DNA of 18,987 nucleotides from Acidobacteriota bacterium (GTDB taxonomy: Bacteria; Acidobacteriota; Blastocatellia; Pyrinomonadales; Pyrinomonadaceae): NCBI GenBank assembly GCA_020853255.1, contig JADYZI010000407.1, forward strand, positions 1 to 18,987, read 5' to 3'. Shown here in pieces: positions 13,241-18,987 of the stretch (positions are counted from its first letter, which is position 1; each line of letters begins with the position of its first letter). Under the pieces are notes generated by a model. It saw only the letters and a program-made list of their open reading frames with translations. It was not told the origin of the DNA and made no database searches. Position numbers and translations under genes: made by a program.

Positions 13241-14479
13241 TTAGTACCGCAACAATAAAGTTTGATAATTCTCAAAATTCCGCCGCATTTCGTCGATCGA
13301 ATCGCCGCCGAATTTTTCGCGGAAAGAATTCGCTAATACGATCGCGAGCATTGCTTCGCCGATGACGCCGGCGGCGGGGACGGCGGTTACGTCGGAGCGT
13401 TCAAAGGCGGCGGGGCTGTCTTCTTTTGTGTCGATATCGACGGAGTGGAGCGGTTTCTTCAACGTCGAGATCGGTTTGAGATAGCCGCGAACCCTAAGTT
13501 CCTCGCCGTTGGTTATGCCGCCTTCGAGGCCGCCGGCACGGTTTGTCTTGCGATAGAAGCCCTTGTCAGAACCCGCTGCGTTAGCGGCGGGCCAGTTCGA
13601 TGAAGCGTCAGACTGACCGCCCGCTGACGCAGGCGGTTCTGACCAGAAGATCTCGTCATGCACCTGCGAACCCGGCCGGCCGGCGTTGGCTACTCCTTCG
13701 CCGATCTCGACTGCTTTGACGGCGTGGATGGACATAATTGCCCGGGCGATTCGGCCGTCCAGCTTGTCTTCCCACGAAGTGTGTGAGCCGAGGCCGACGG
13801 GCAGGTTCTTTGCGACGACCTCAAAAATTCCGCCAAGCGTGTCTCCTTTTTCTTTTGCGTCGTCGATGTGCGCCATCATCGCGGCCTCGACCTCTTTATC
13901 GGCGCACATCAACGCGGCATCCTTCGGGATCGCGGATATCGCTTCCCATTCCGCTTCGATCGGAGTTTCGGGAACGGCTCCGAGTTTTGCGACGTGGCTC
14001 TTAATATCGACGCCGAACAAAGCGAGGAGCTGCCGGGCAACCGCACCGGCGGCGACACGGGCAGCCGTTTCACGGGCGGATGCGCGTTCGAGAATGTCGC
14101 GCAGGTCGCGAGTCTGATCCTTCTGGCCGCCCGCGAGATCAGCGTGGCCCGGTCGCGGGCGTTTTACGATCCGCGGATTCTTTGGCTGGGTCTCGATCGC
14201 TTCCGCCGACATAATTTCGGTCCAATGTACAAAATCGCGGTTCTCGATCATCAACCCGATCGGCGAACCGAGAGCTTTTCCGTGCCGGACGCCGGAAAGG
14301 ATCGTTACCGTGTCGGTCTCGATCTTCATTCGCCCGCCGCGTCCATAGCCCTGCTGCCGCCGCCAAAGCTCGTGATCAATGGCGGCCTTGTCAATAGGCA
14401 ATCCCGCCGGAACGCCTTCAATGATGGTTACAAGTGCAGGGCCGTGCGATTCGCCGGCGGTTGTAAATTTGAAGTTCAT
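13241..14479 (-). CDS. aroC: Chorismate synthase with an in-frame palindromic insertion (412 aa)
   Basis: It converts 5-enolpyruvylshikimate 3-phosphate to chorismate, the last step of the shikimate pathway, using reduced FMN. Signature motifs are [16 protein letters not shown] (1-16), [12 protein letters not shown] (45-56), [12 protein letters not shown] (109-120), [20 protein letters not shown] (127-146), HAVKAVEIG (252-260), [14 protein letters not shown] (313-326) and the C-terminal [15 protein letters not shown] (369-383). Between HDEIFWSE (274-281) and KGFYRKTN (306-313) lie about 25 residues rich in Ala, Ser, Gly and Asn that the family does not normally have. They coincide with a palindromic DNA element (13565-13643). 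Both flanks remain in frame and intact, so the enzyme is probably active with an extra surface loop. The ATG is only 11 bases from the CACAGAG repeat, with no Shine-Dalgarno. Confidence 0.95.
   Translation of the reverse strand: MNFKFTTAGESHGPALVTIIEGVPAGLPIDKAAIDHELWRRQQGYGRGGRMKIETDTVTILSGVRHGKALGSPIGLMIENRDFVHWTEIMSAEAIETQPKNPRIVKRPRPGHADLAGGQKDQTRDLRDILERASARETAARVAAGAVARQLLALFGVDIKSHVAKLGAVPETPIEAEWEAISAIPKDAALMCADKEVEAAMMAHIDDAKEKGDTLGGIFEVVAKNLPVGLGSHTSWEDKLDGRIARAIMSIHAVKAVEIGEGVANAGRPGSQVHDEIFWSEPPASAGGQSDASSNWPAANAAGSDKGFYRKTNRAGGLEGGITNGEELRVRGYLKPISTLKKPLHSVDIDTKEDSPAAFERSDVTAVPAAGVIGEAMLAIVLANSFREKFGGDSIDEMRRNFENYQTLLLRY
13565..13643. repeat. Palindromic (REP/MITE-like) element inside aroC
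   Basis: Two similar units of about 30 bases stand in inverted orientation (about 13566-13595 and 13613-13642). The left unit starts TCAGAACCCGCTGCGTTAGC and the reverse complement of the right starts TCAGAACCGCCTGCGTCAGC. The outer ends are a perfect 9-bp inverted repeat (GTCAGAACC at 13565-13573, GGTTCTGAC at 13635-13643). Each unit also folds on itself (CCGCTGCGTTAGCGG, CCGCTGACGCAGGCGG). This is the architecture of paired REP sequences or a small non-autonomous palindromic element. No second copy exists in the window, and no clear target-site duplication was found. Confidence 0.75.
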
Positions 14480-14490
14480 ACGGTGCGTTT

Positions 14491-14582
14491 ACCACAGAGA
14501 CACAGAGACACAGAGACACAGAGTAATATCCTGGCGCCGCAGACCTAGGTTTCCAATCTCTATGTCTCTGTGCCTCTGTGGT
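14491..14582. repeat. CACAGAG inverted/tandem repeat between aroC and the EamA gene
   Basis: The left arm (14491-14523) is ACCACAGAG followed by three further ACACAGAG units, an 8-bp tandem. The right arm (about 14558-14582), reverse complemented, reads ACCACAGAGGCACAGAGACA and then TAGAGA, pairing with the left arm over about 25 bases with two mismatches. The inner 35 bases are unrelated. The element could act as a bidirectional terminator or RNA hairpin. It overlaps the 3' end of the EamA gene. Confidence 0.75.
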
Positions 14583-15459
14583 CAATTTTTCCCGATCGCC
14601 TTCTAAAGACGATCAATCCTATACTTGTCAATATTAACAGACCTCCCGCGATCGTTTGCGGCGGGAGCGTTTCGCCCAACACAAGGTTGCCTACCACGAC
14701 AGCGATCAGTGGCGTGACCAGTGAGATCATCATTGCCTTGGTCGATTCGATTCTACTCAAAAGCCAATAATAAAGCCAAAAAGCCGCTATTGTTCCAGCA
14801 ACCGCCAGGTATAGGACACAGGCGAGGGCACGCCAGTTCCAGTTGAACGAAAGCGGATTTCCCTCGGCTGTCAACGCGTAAATAATGATCAGCGGCAGCC
14901 CGCAGGCCATTTGTGTCCACAGAAGCGCTGCCGGATGGATCGAGCCGCCCTTTGCCTTTACAAGAATGGAGGATTGGGCGGCCGCATAGGCACCTGCGAC
15001 GATAGCCACGGAACCGGCGAACGCGGACCAATCCTCAAGCCTGAGCTGTTCAAGAAAGATCACGGCAACGCCGGCGACGCCTGTGCAGACAGCGATGATC
15101 TTAAGCCGCGTGATCCGCTCGGCCGGCAGAAATATCCATGCCAGCAACAGGCCAAAAACTGGGATCGAGGCCTGAAGAACGGCCGCAAGCCCGGACGAGA
15201 TGTATTGCTCGCTCCAGAAGACCGCACTATAGTTTATTGAGAATTGCAGAACGCCCGTCAAAGCGACAAGGCGCCATTCCGATATCGACCTTGGCAAGGG
15301 AAGCGTTCCTCGGATGACAAGCGGAGCAAGAAGAATGACGGCAAGCGAGAAGCGGGCTGCCGAAAAAGTGATCGGCGGCAGATCGGCCAGGCCAACTTTG
15401 ATGAAGATCCAGGTGGTGCCCCACAAAAGGCAAAGGATCAGCCAAACAAGGATCGTCAT
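14560..15459 (-). CDS. EamA/DMT-family transporter (299 aa)
   Basis: Ten hydrophobic helices arranged as two EamA repeats (about 3-135 and 145-288) mark a drug/metabolite transporter-superfamily inner-membrane exporter. The start MTILVWLILCLLWGTTWIFIKVGL carries the characteristic WGTTW motif in TM1; the second repeat shows AGTIAAFWLYYWLLSRIESTKAMMISLVTPLIAVVVGNLVLGE, which is typical of the family. Typical substrates are amino acids or other metabolites, not determinable here. The last codons (DHRGTET and stop) are encoded by the CACAGAG repeat, so the native C-terminus was probably replaced when the repeat arrived. No clear Shine-Dalgarno is seen before the ATG; 102 bases separate it from rsmD, upstream on the same strand. 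Confidence 0.92.
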   Translation of the reverse strand: MTILVWLILCLLWGTTWIFIKVGLADLPPITFSAARFSLAVILLAPLVIRGTLPLPRSISEWRLVALTGVLQFSINYSAVFWSEQYISSGLAAVLQASIPVFGLLLAWIFLPAERITRLKIIAVCTGVAGVAVIFLEQLRLEDWSAFAGSVAIVAGAYAAAQSSILVKAKGGSIHPAALLWTQMACGLPLIIIYALTAEGNPLSFNWNWRALACVLYLAVAGTIAAFWLYYWLLSRIESTKAMMISLVTPLIAVVVGNLVLGETLPPQTIAGGLLILTSIGLIVFRRRSGKIDHRGTET

Positions 15460-15561
15460 AAAAATTTCAGCATGGCGGTCGGCCGGCTGATCTGCTTCAA
15501 GACAACTTAAAATGCAAGTTTCCGCAGGCCATGGCCTTAGATCGACAGCCTGGCCGCATAC

Positions 15562-16116
15562 CTAATTCCTTTCGTAAAAGCTAAGGCTTGAATCGCCCTG
15601 TTTCAAGATCCGCCAGCGTCGAAGCAAGCCGACGGCATCGGGCATAGCTGATTTTGCGTGATGCTCGACGATCAGAATTCCGTCCGGGTTCAATAACTTG
15701 CCGTCTTCCGCGCCGAACTCGTAGAGGACCGTCGAATAGTCAATATCATAAGGCGGGTCAAAATAAACAATGTCCCATCCGGCTGCGTGGTGCCTTGCTG
15801 AAAAGGTCTCCGCAGGCAGACAAACGATCTCTGTCTCATCTTCCGGCACGCCGAGGTGGTCCAGATTGTCCTCGATTAGCGCACACGCACGCCGCGATAT
15901 ATCAACGAATGTCGTAAAGGCCGCGCCGCGTGACAGGGCTTCGATACCAATTGCACCGGTCCCGGCGCAGAGGTCCAGAAAACGTGTCGCTTCATCTATC
16001 CGCGGCGCAATAACATTGAACAGTGTCTCTCGCAGTCGGTCGGATGTCGGCCGCGTCCGCGTGTCCGCCGGGCTCTTTAGGGTTCGTCCCCGATATTGTC
16101 CAGCGATCACGCGCAT
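15562..16116 (-). CDS. rsmD: 16S rRNA (guanine(966)-N(2))-methyltransferase RsmD
   Basis: It methylates G966 of 16S rRNA in the 30S subunit with S-adenosylmethionine. The 184-aa length is normal. It starts MRVIAGQYRGRTLKSP and has TRPTSDRLRETLFNVI (21-36), the SAM-binding motif FLDLCAGTGAIGIEALSRGA (46-65), Asp72 in FVDIS as the expected acidic residue contacting SAM, and catalytic motif DPPY (120-123, within DIVYFDPPYD). These are the hallmark segments of the RsmD family. It lies 84 bases after recG on the same strand, a pairing seen in many bacteria; coaD, the other common partner, is not next to it here. Confidence 0.95.
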   Translation of the reverse strand: MRVIAGQYRGRTLKSPADTRTRPTSDRLRETLFNVIAPRIDEATRFLDLCAGTGAIGIEALSRGAAFTTFVDISRRACALIEDNLDHLGVPEDETEIVCLPAETFSARHHAAGWDIVYFDPPYDIDYSTVLYEFGAEDGKLLNPDGILIVEHHAKSAMPDAVGLLRRWRILKQGDSSLSFYERN

Positions 16117-16200
16117 AGTTCGATCCGCAAAAGATCCGTCTTTTCTGACGGAACACGATCAGATTATATTATGGCCGCTGCGTGCACAATCAAGTTCCGA

Positions 16201-18486
16201 TCATCCGATCCCGGCCAGCCTGAACTTCGGATCGTCCTTGACGTGTTCGATAAGCCGAGAGGTTTCTTTTGTGAGGCGTTTTTCGGTCAGGAAATACTCA
16301 GCTTCTTTCCGTGCTTCTTCAAGGGTTTTTATATCGCGGATAATGTTCGCGATCTTGAACTGCTGTACACCAGATTGCCGTGTGCCGAACAGTTCTCCTT
16401 GCCCGCGAATTTCGAGGTCTTTCTCCGCGATGCGAAAACCGTCGCTGGTTTCTTCCATTATCCCGAGCCGCTGTTTCGCGACCAACGTTTTTTTGTCGCC
16501 CGTCAGCAGGACGCAATAGCTCTGTTCGGCGCCACGACCAACGCGGCCGCGAAGCTGATGCAGCTGCGAAAGGCCGAACCGCTCTGCGTGCTCGATGACC
16601 ATCAGCGATGCATTCGGCACATCAACGCCAACCTCGATGACCGTGGTCGAAACGAGAATATTCAATTCGCCCGAAACAAAACGCCGCATGATGTCGTCCT
16701 TTTCGGCGCTTTTCATTTTCCCGTGAAGCAGCCCGACGTTTCGACGGGGAAAGACCTTATCGCGAAGTTCCTCGAACATTTTGGTCGCCGCTTTCAGATC
16801 GACCTTTTCGGATTCTTCGATCAGCGGATACACGATATAAGCCTGGCGGCCGAGCCCGATCTCGCGTTCGATGCCTTTGTAAACACCACTCCGCTGGTCC
16901 TCGCCGACGACAACGGTCTTGACCGGTGTCCGGCCGGGCGGCAGTTCGTCGATGATCGAGACGTCGAGGTCACCGTAAACCGTCATCGCAAGCGAACGGG
17001 GAATAGGTGTTGCGGTCATCACCAGCACATCCGGATTTAGTCCCAGGTCGCGCAGCATTGACCGCTGAAGGACACCGAACCGATGCTGTTCATCGACGAC
17101 GGCGAGAGCAAGATCGTCAAAGCGAATGCCTTCCTGAATGATCGCGTGTGTGCCGACGATCATTTGCGATTCGCCGGACGCAATTGTCGCCGAAACGTTT
17201 CGTTTTTCCGCCGCCCCTAGGCTGCCAGTTAGGAGAGACACTTTGTAGCCGGTCCCTTCAAAAATTCGCTTTGCGTTTCGGAAGTGCTGTTCGGCGAGTA
17301 TCTCGGTCGGTGCCATCAGGGCAGTTTGATATCCATTTTCCATTGCCGCGAACATTGCAAGAAAGGCAACTATCGTCTTTCCGCTGCCGACATCGCCCTG
17401 AAGAAGCCGGTTCATCGGCTGGTCGGATGTCATGTCGTCCAGGATGCTGCGGATAACACGCCGTTGTGCCTCGGTCAGCCTGAAGGGCAGCAAGGCTTTT
17501 ACCCGGTCCAGAAACGCGTCGGAGAGTTCGATGACCGCCCTTTTCTTCTCTTTTTTGCGTGTGCCCCGCTGCAACTGAAGGGCAAGCGAGAGCCAGAAGA
17601 ATTCGTCAAATATCAAACGCCGTTGCGCCGGGCTGATGAATCGATCGTAATCGGACACGGGAACCTCCGGCGGAGGAAAATGGACGTCGATCAATGCCTG
17701 CGGACGCGGGATCAGATCATGGCGTTTTATTGTCTCGGTGGGCAGCGATTCAGTGAATGCGGTCTGGTCCAAATGCTGGAGAACGTCAAATACTATCTCG
17801 CGGAGCCGCTTTGTTCTGAACGGGCCCAGCTTTCTGTAGATAGGCACCGCACGGCCGGTGTGAATATTTGCGAACTCGGGCGAGCCGGTACCTTCGAGCA
17901 GATCGTCACTCTCGTCCTCGCCTTCGGCCGCAGACTCGAATTCAAGGGTTTCGGCATCAACCGGCGGCAGCATCTCGAGTTCGTCCGGCTTACCTAGTTT
18001 CAGTCCAAAGGTGTTGCGGCGGGCGTCCCATTCCCATCGCCCGAAGGCAACGAATCGAGTGCCTCGTCTGAATCGGTCGTTGTAATAGTTGATTATCGCA
18101 GGCGCGGATTTGCCGGATATGAACCAGAATACGACAACAGGTTTTCGCGTCCGCTCGCGGTCGCCGCCGCTGACCTCATAAATATAAAGCGGCGGTGCCT
18201 TGGGGTCCCGATTTTTGCCAACTCGAAATCCACCGGACACCCGCGTGTGGATCTCCACTGACGCTTCGAGGCCGTCGTACAGTTCGTCGATCTGGATAAG
18301 ATTCGATCGGTCCTCATACCGTGTCGGGAAGTAGTCCAGGAGGTCTTCGACAGTCGCCTCTTCCACGTTGGTCTTTGCCGCGAGATTCGCGACGGCCGCC
18401 GCCAGCTTTCGCGACATGTTCTGCGAAAGTCCGGCAATGCCAAATGAATAGAGGTCAACGATTCGTGTTCGCGCTGTGAGGGCCAT
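16201..18486 (-). CDS. recG: ATP-dependent DNA helicase RecG
   Basis: RecG is a double-stranded DNA translocase that regresses stalled replication forks and processes branched DNA. Order seen: N-terminal helical region, OB-fold wedge (about 60-175), helicase motif I GDVGSGKT (about 363), DEQH box in VVDEQHRFG (about 463), MTATPIPRSLAMT (motif III), then the second RecA domain with STTVIEVGVDVPNA (motif V) and HQLRGRVGRG (motif VI), and the C-terminal FGTRQSG segment. At 761 aa it is longer than E. coli RecG (about 693). Extra length includes a charged insert in the wedge (about 86-115) and an acidic linker (about 176-205, EFESAAEGEDESDDLLEG). The ATG at 18486 has no good Shine-Dalgarno; Met24 would be an alternative start. 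Confidence 0.96.
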   Translation of the reverse strand: MALTARTRIVDLYSFGIAGLSQNMSRKLAAAVANLAAKTNVEEATVEDLLDYFPTRYEDRSNLIQIDELYDGLEASVEIHTRVSGGFRVGKNRDPKAPPLYIYEVSGGDRERTRKPVVVFWFISGKSAPAIINYYNDRFRRGTRFVAFGRWEWDARRNTFGLKLGKPDELEMLPPVDAETLEFESAAEGEDESDDLLEGTGSPEFANIHTGRAVPIYRKLGPFRTKRLREIVFDVLQHLDQTAFTESLPTETIKRHDLIPRPQALIDVHFPPPEVPVSDYDRFISPAQRRLIFDEFFWLSLALQLQRGTRKKEKKRAVIELSDAFLDRVKALLPFRLTEAQRRVIRSILDDMTSDQPMNRLLQGDVGSGKTIVAFLAMFAAMENGYQTALMAPTEILAEQHFRNAKRIFEGTGYKVSLLTGSLGAAEKRNVSATIASGESQMIVGTHAIIQEGIRFDDLALAVVDEQHRFGVLQRSMLRDLGLNPDVLVMTATPIPRSLAMTVYGDLDVSIIDELPPGRTPVKTVVVGEDQRSGVYKGIEREIGLGRQAYIVYPLIEESEKVDLKAATKMFEELRDKVFPRRNVGLLHGKMKSAEKDDIMRRFVSGELNILVSTTVIEVGVDVPNASLMVIEHAERFGLSQLHQLRGRVGRGAEQSYCVLLTGDKKTLVAKQRLGIMEETSDGFRIAEKDLEIRGQGELFGTRQSGVQQFKIANIIRDIKTLEEARKEAEYFLTEKRLTKETSRLIEHVKDDPKFRLAGIG

Positions 18487-18565
18487 CTGGGATGAGAATA
18501 TCAGAATCTGGCATTTGAAGAGAGGAGGTAAACGAAGCGATAGCGTAGCTCAATCCGTTCAAGGC

Positions 18566-18987
18566 TCATGTTTCCAGGCTAAACGGATTAAAATCCGTGT
18601 TTCGATCAAAGTAATCCTCGTGCTCGGCACGTTTTAGCCAGTCAACAACGACGTATGTTAGCGGCGTTGCAAATACTTCCCAAAGGACCTTGATGAAATA
18701 GTTGCCGATCATGACGCTGATCAACTGTTCATTGGACCACATGCCATAGAACGCGATTGGATAGAATATCAAGGAGTCGGCGATCTCGCCGGCGATGGTC
18801 GATCCAATGGTTCGCGTCCAAAGGTACTTGCCGGTCGTGAAGAGCTTCATTTTGGCGAGGACGAACGAATTGACAAACTCGCCGGCCCAGAATGCGATCA
18901 ATGAAGCGGCCACGATCCGCGGGGTTTGGCCAAAGATCAGATTGACCGCCGCCTGCTGCTCGGGCGACATTGTAGGGGCCGGATGCA
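18566..18987 (-). CDS. Queuosine precursor transporter (VUT family, YhhQ-like), C-terminal part (runs off the right edge)
   Basis: The frame is open to the window edge; the last upstream codons read HPAPT before MSPEQQAAV, so the Met at 18970 is internal, not the start. About 140 residues are present. They contain the family segments TPRIVAASLIAFWAGEFVNSFVLAKMK, GKYLWTRTIGSTIAGEIADSLIFYPIAF and IGNYFIKVLWEVFATPLTYVVVDWLKR, matching the C-terminal half of VUT/YhhQ transporters, inner-membrane proteins that import queuosine precursors such as preQ0 for tRNA modification. At least three hydrophobic helices are visible. It ends EDYFDRNTDFNPFSLET and lies 79 bases upstream of recG in the same direction. 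Confidence 0.88.
   Translation of the reverse strand, partial: HPAPTMSPEQQAAVNLIFGQTPRIVAASLIAFWAGEFVNSFVLAKMKLFTTGKYLWTRTIGSTIAGEIADSLIFYPIAFYGMWSNEQLISVMIGNYFIKVLWEVFATPLTYVVVDWLKRAEHEDYFDRNTDFNPFSLET

Noticed and set aside
14491..14523. ACACAGAG tandem as a CRISPR array
   Set aside because: The 8-bp units are directly adjacent with no spacers, and the other arm is an inverted copy.
16096..17040. 314-codon open frame on the plus strand
   Set aside because: It lies antisense to recG, whose helicase motifs are intact; the translated sequence has no family features.
18521..18528. AGAGGAGG Shine-Dalgarno-like sequence on the plus strand
   Set aside because: No start codon with an open frame follows at a usable distance; all genes around it are on the minus strand.

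Overview
The window looks like chromosomal DNA from an environmental Acidobacteriota, probably of the Blastocatellia/Pyrinomonadaceae type. This is inferred, not proven. The signs are moderately GC-rich coding sequence with frequent GATC/CGATCG and GGCGGCCG words, an S10-type serine carboxypeptidase with an NGGPGSAS motif, a matrixin next to a Wza-like export protein, many starts without a clear Shine-Dalgarno, and an ACACAGAG repeat next to a gene end. No rRNA, tRNA, CRISPR array, transposase or phage gene was recognised.

Layout. The left edge (1-430, minus) holds the 5' part of a secreted S10 serine carboxypeptidase, cut by the window. A roughly 650-base stretch without a convincing gene follows. 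A small lysine-rich protein (1084-1302) comes next, closed by a strong intrinsic terminator. Then comes a two-gene operon on the plus strand: a short-chain dehydrogenase and a metallo-beta-lactamase-fold hydrolase. Two small overlapping minus-strand genes (3048-3459) converge on it.

From 3592 to 7525 five plus-strand genes form an envelope/polysaccharide locus: a two-TM helical-repeat-like membrane protein, a tiny zinc ribbon, a Wza-type polysaccharide export protein, a two-TM small protein and a secreted matrixin metalloprotease with beta-sandwich-like C-terminal domains. It ends in a cluster of three hairpins. A good sigma70-like promoter follows, then a possible broken small ORF and a 12-TM APC-superfamily permease with a soluble C-terminal domain.

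The right half is mostly housekeeping. A double zinc-ribbon protein (minus) and purD (plus) diverge from overlapping promoters near 10674-10722. Everything right of purD is on the minus strand; in reading order from the right edge it is a queuosine-precursor transporter (partial), recG, rsmD, an EamA transporter, aroC, a DoxX-like membrane protein and a VOC/glyoxalase-like protein.

Most interesting points: aroC carries an in-frame palindromic element of about 79 bp that adds some 25 residues to an otherwise intact chorismate synthase. A CACAGAG inverted/tandem repeat lies between the EamA gene and aroC and supplies the EamA gene's last codons and stop. The Wza/zinc-ribbon/matrixin locus is an unusual small envelope module without polymerase, flippase or glycosyltransferases in the window. 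No clearly new defence or mobile system was found.
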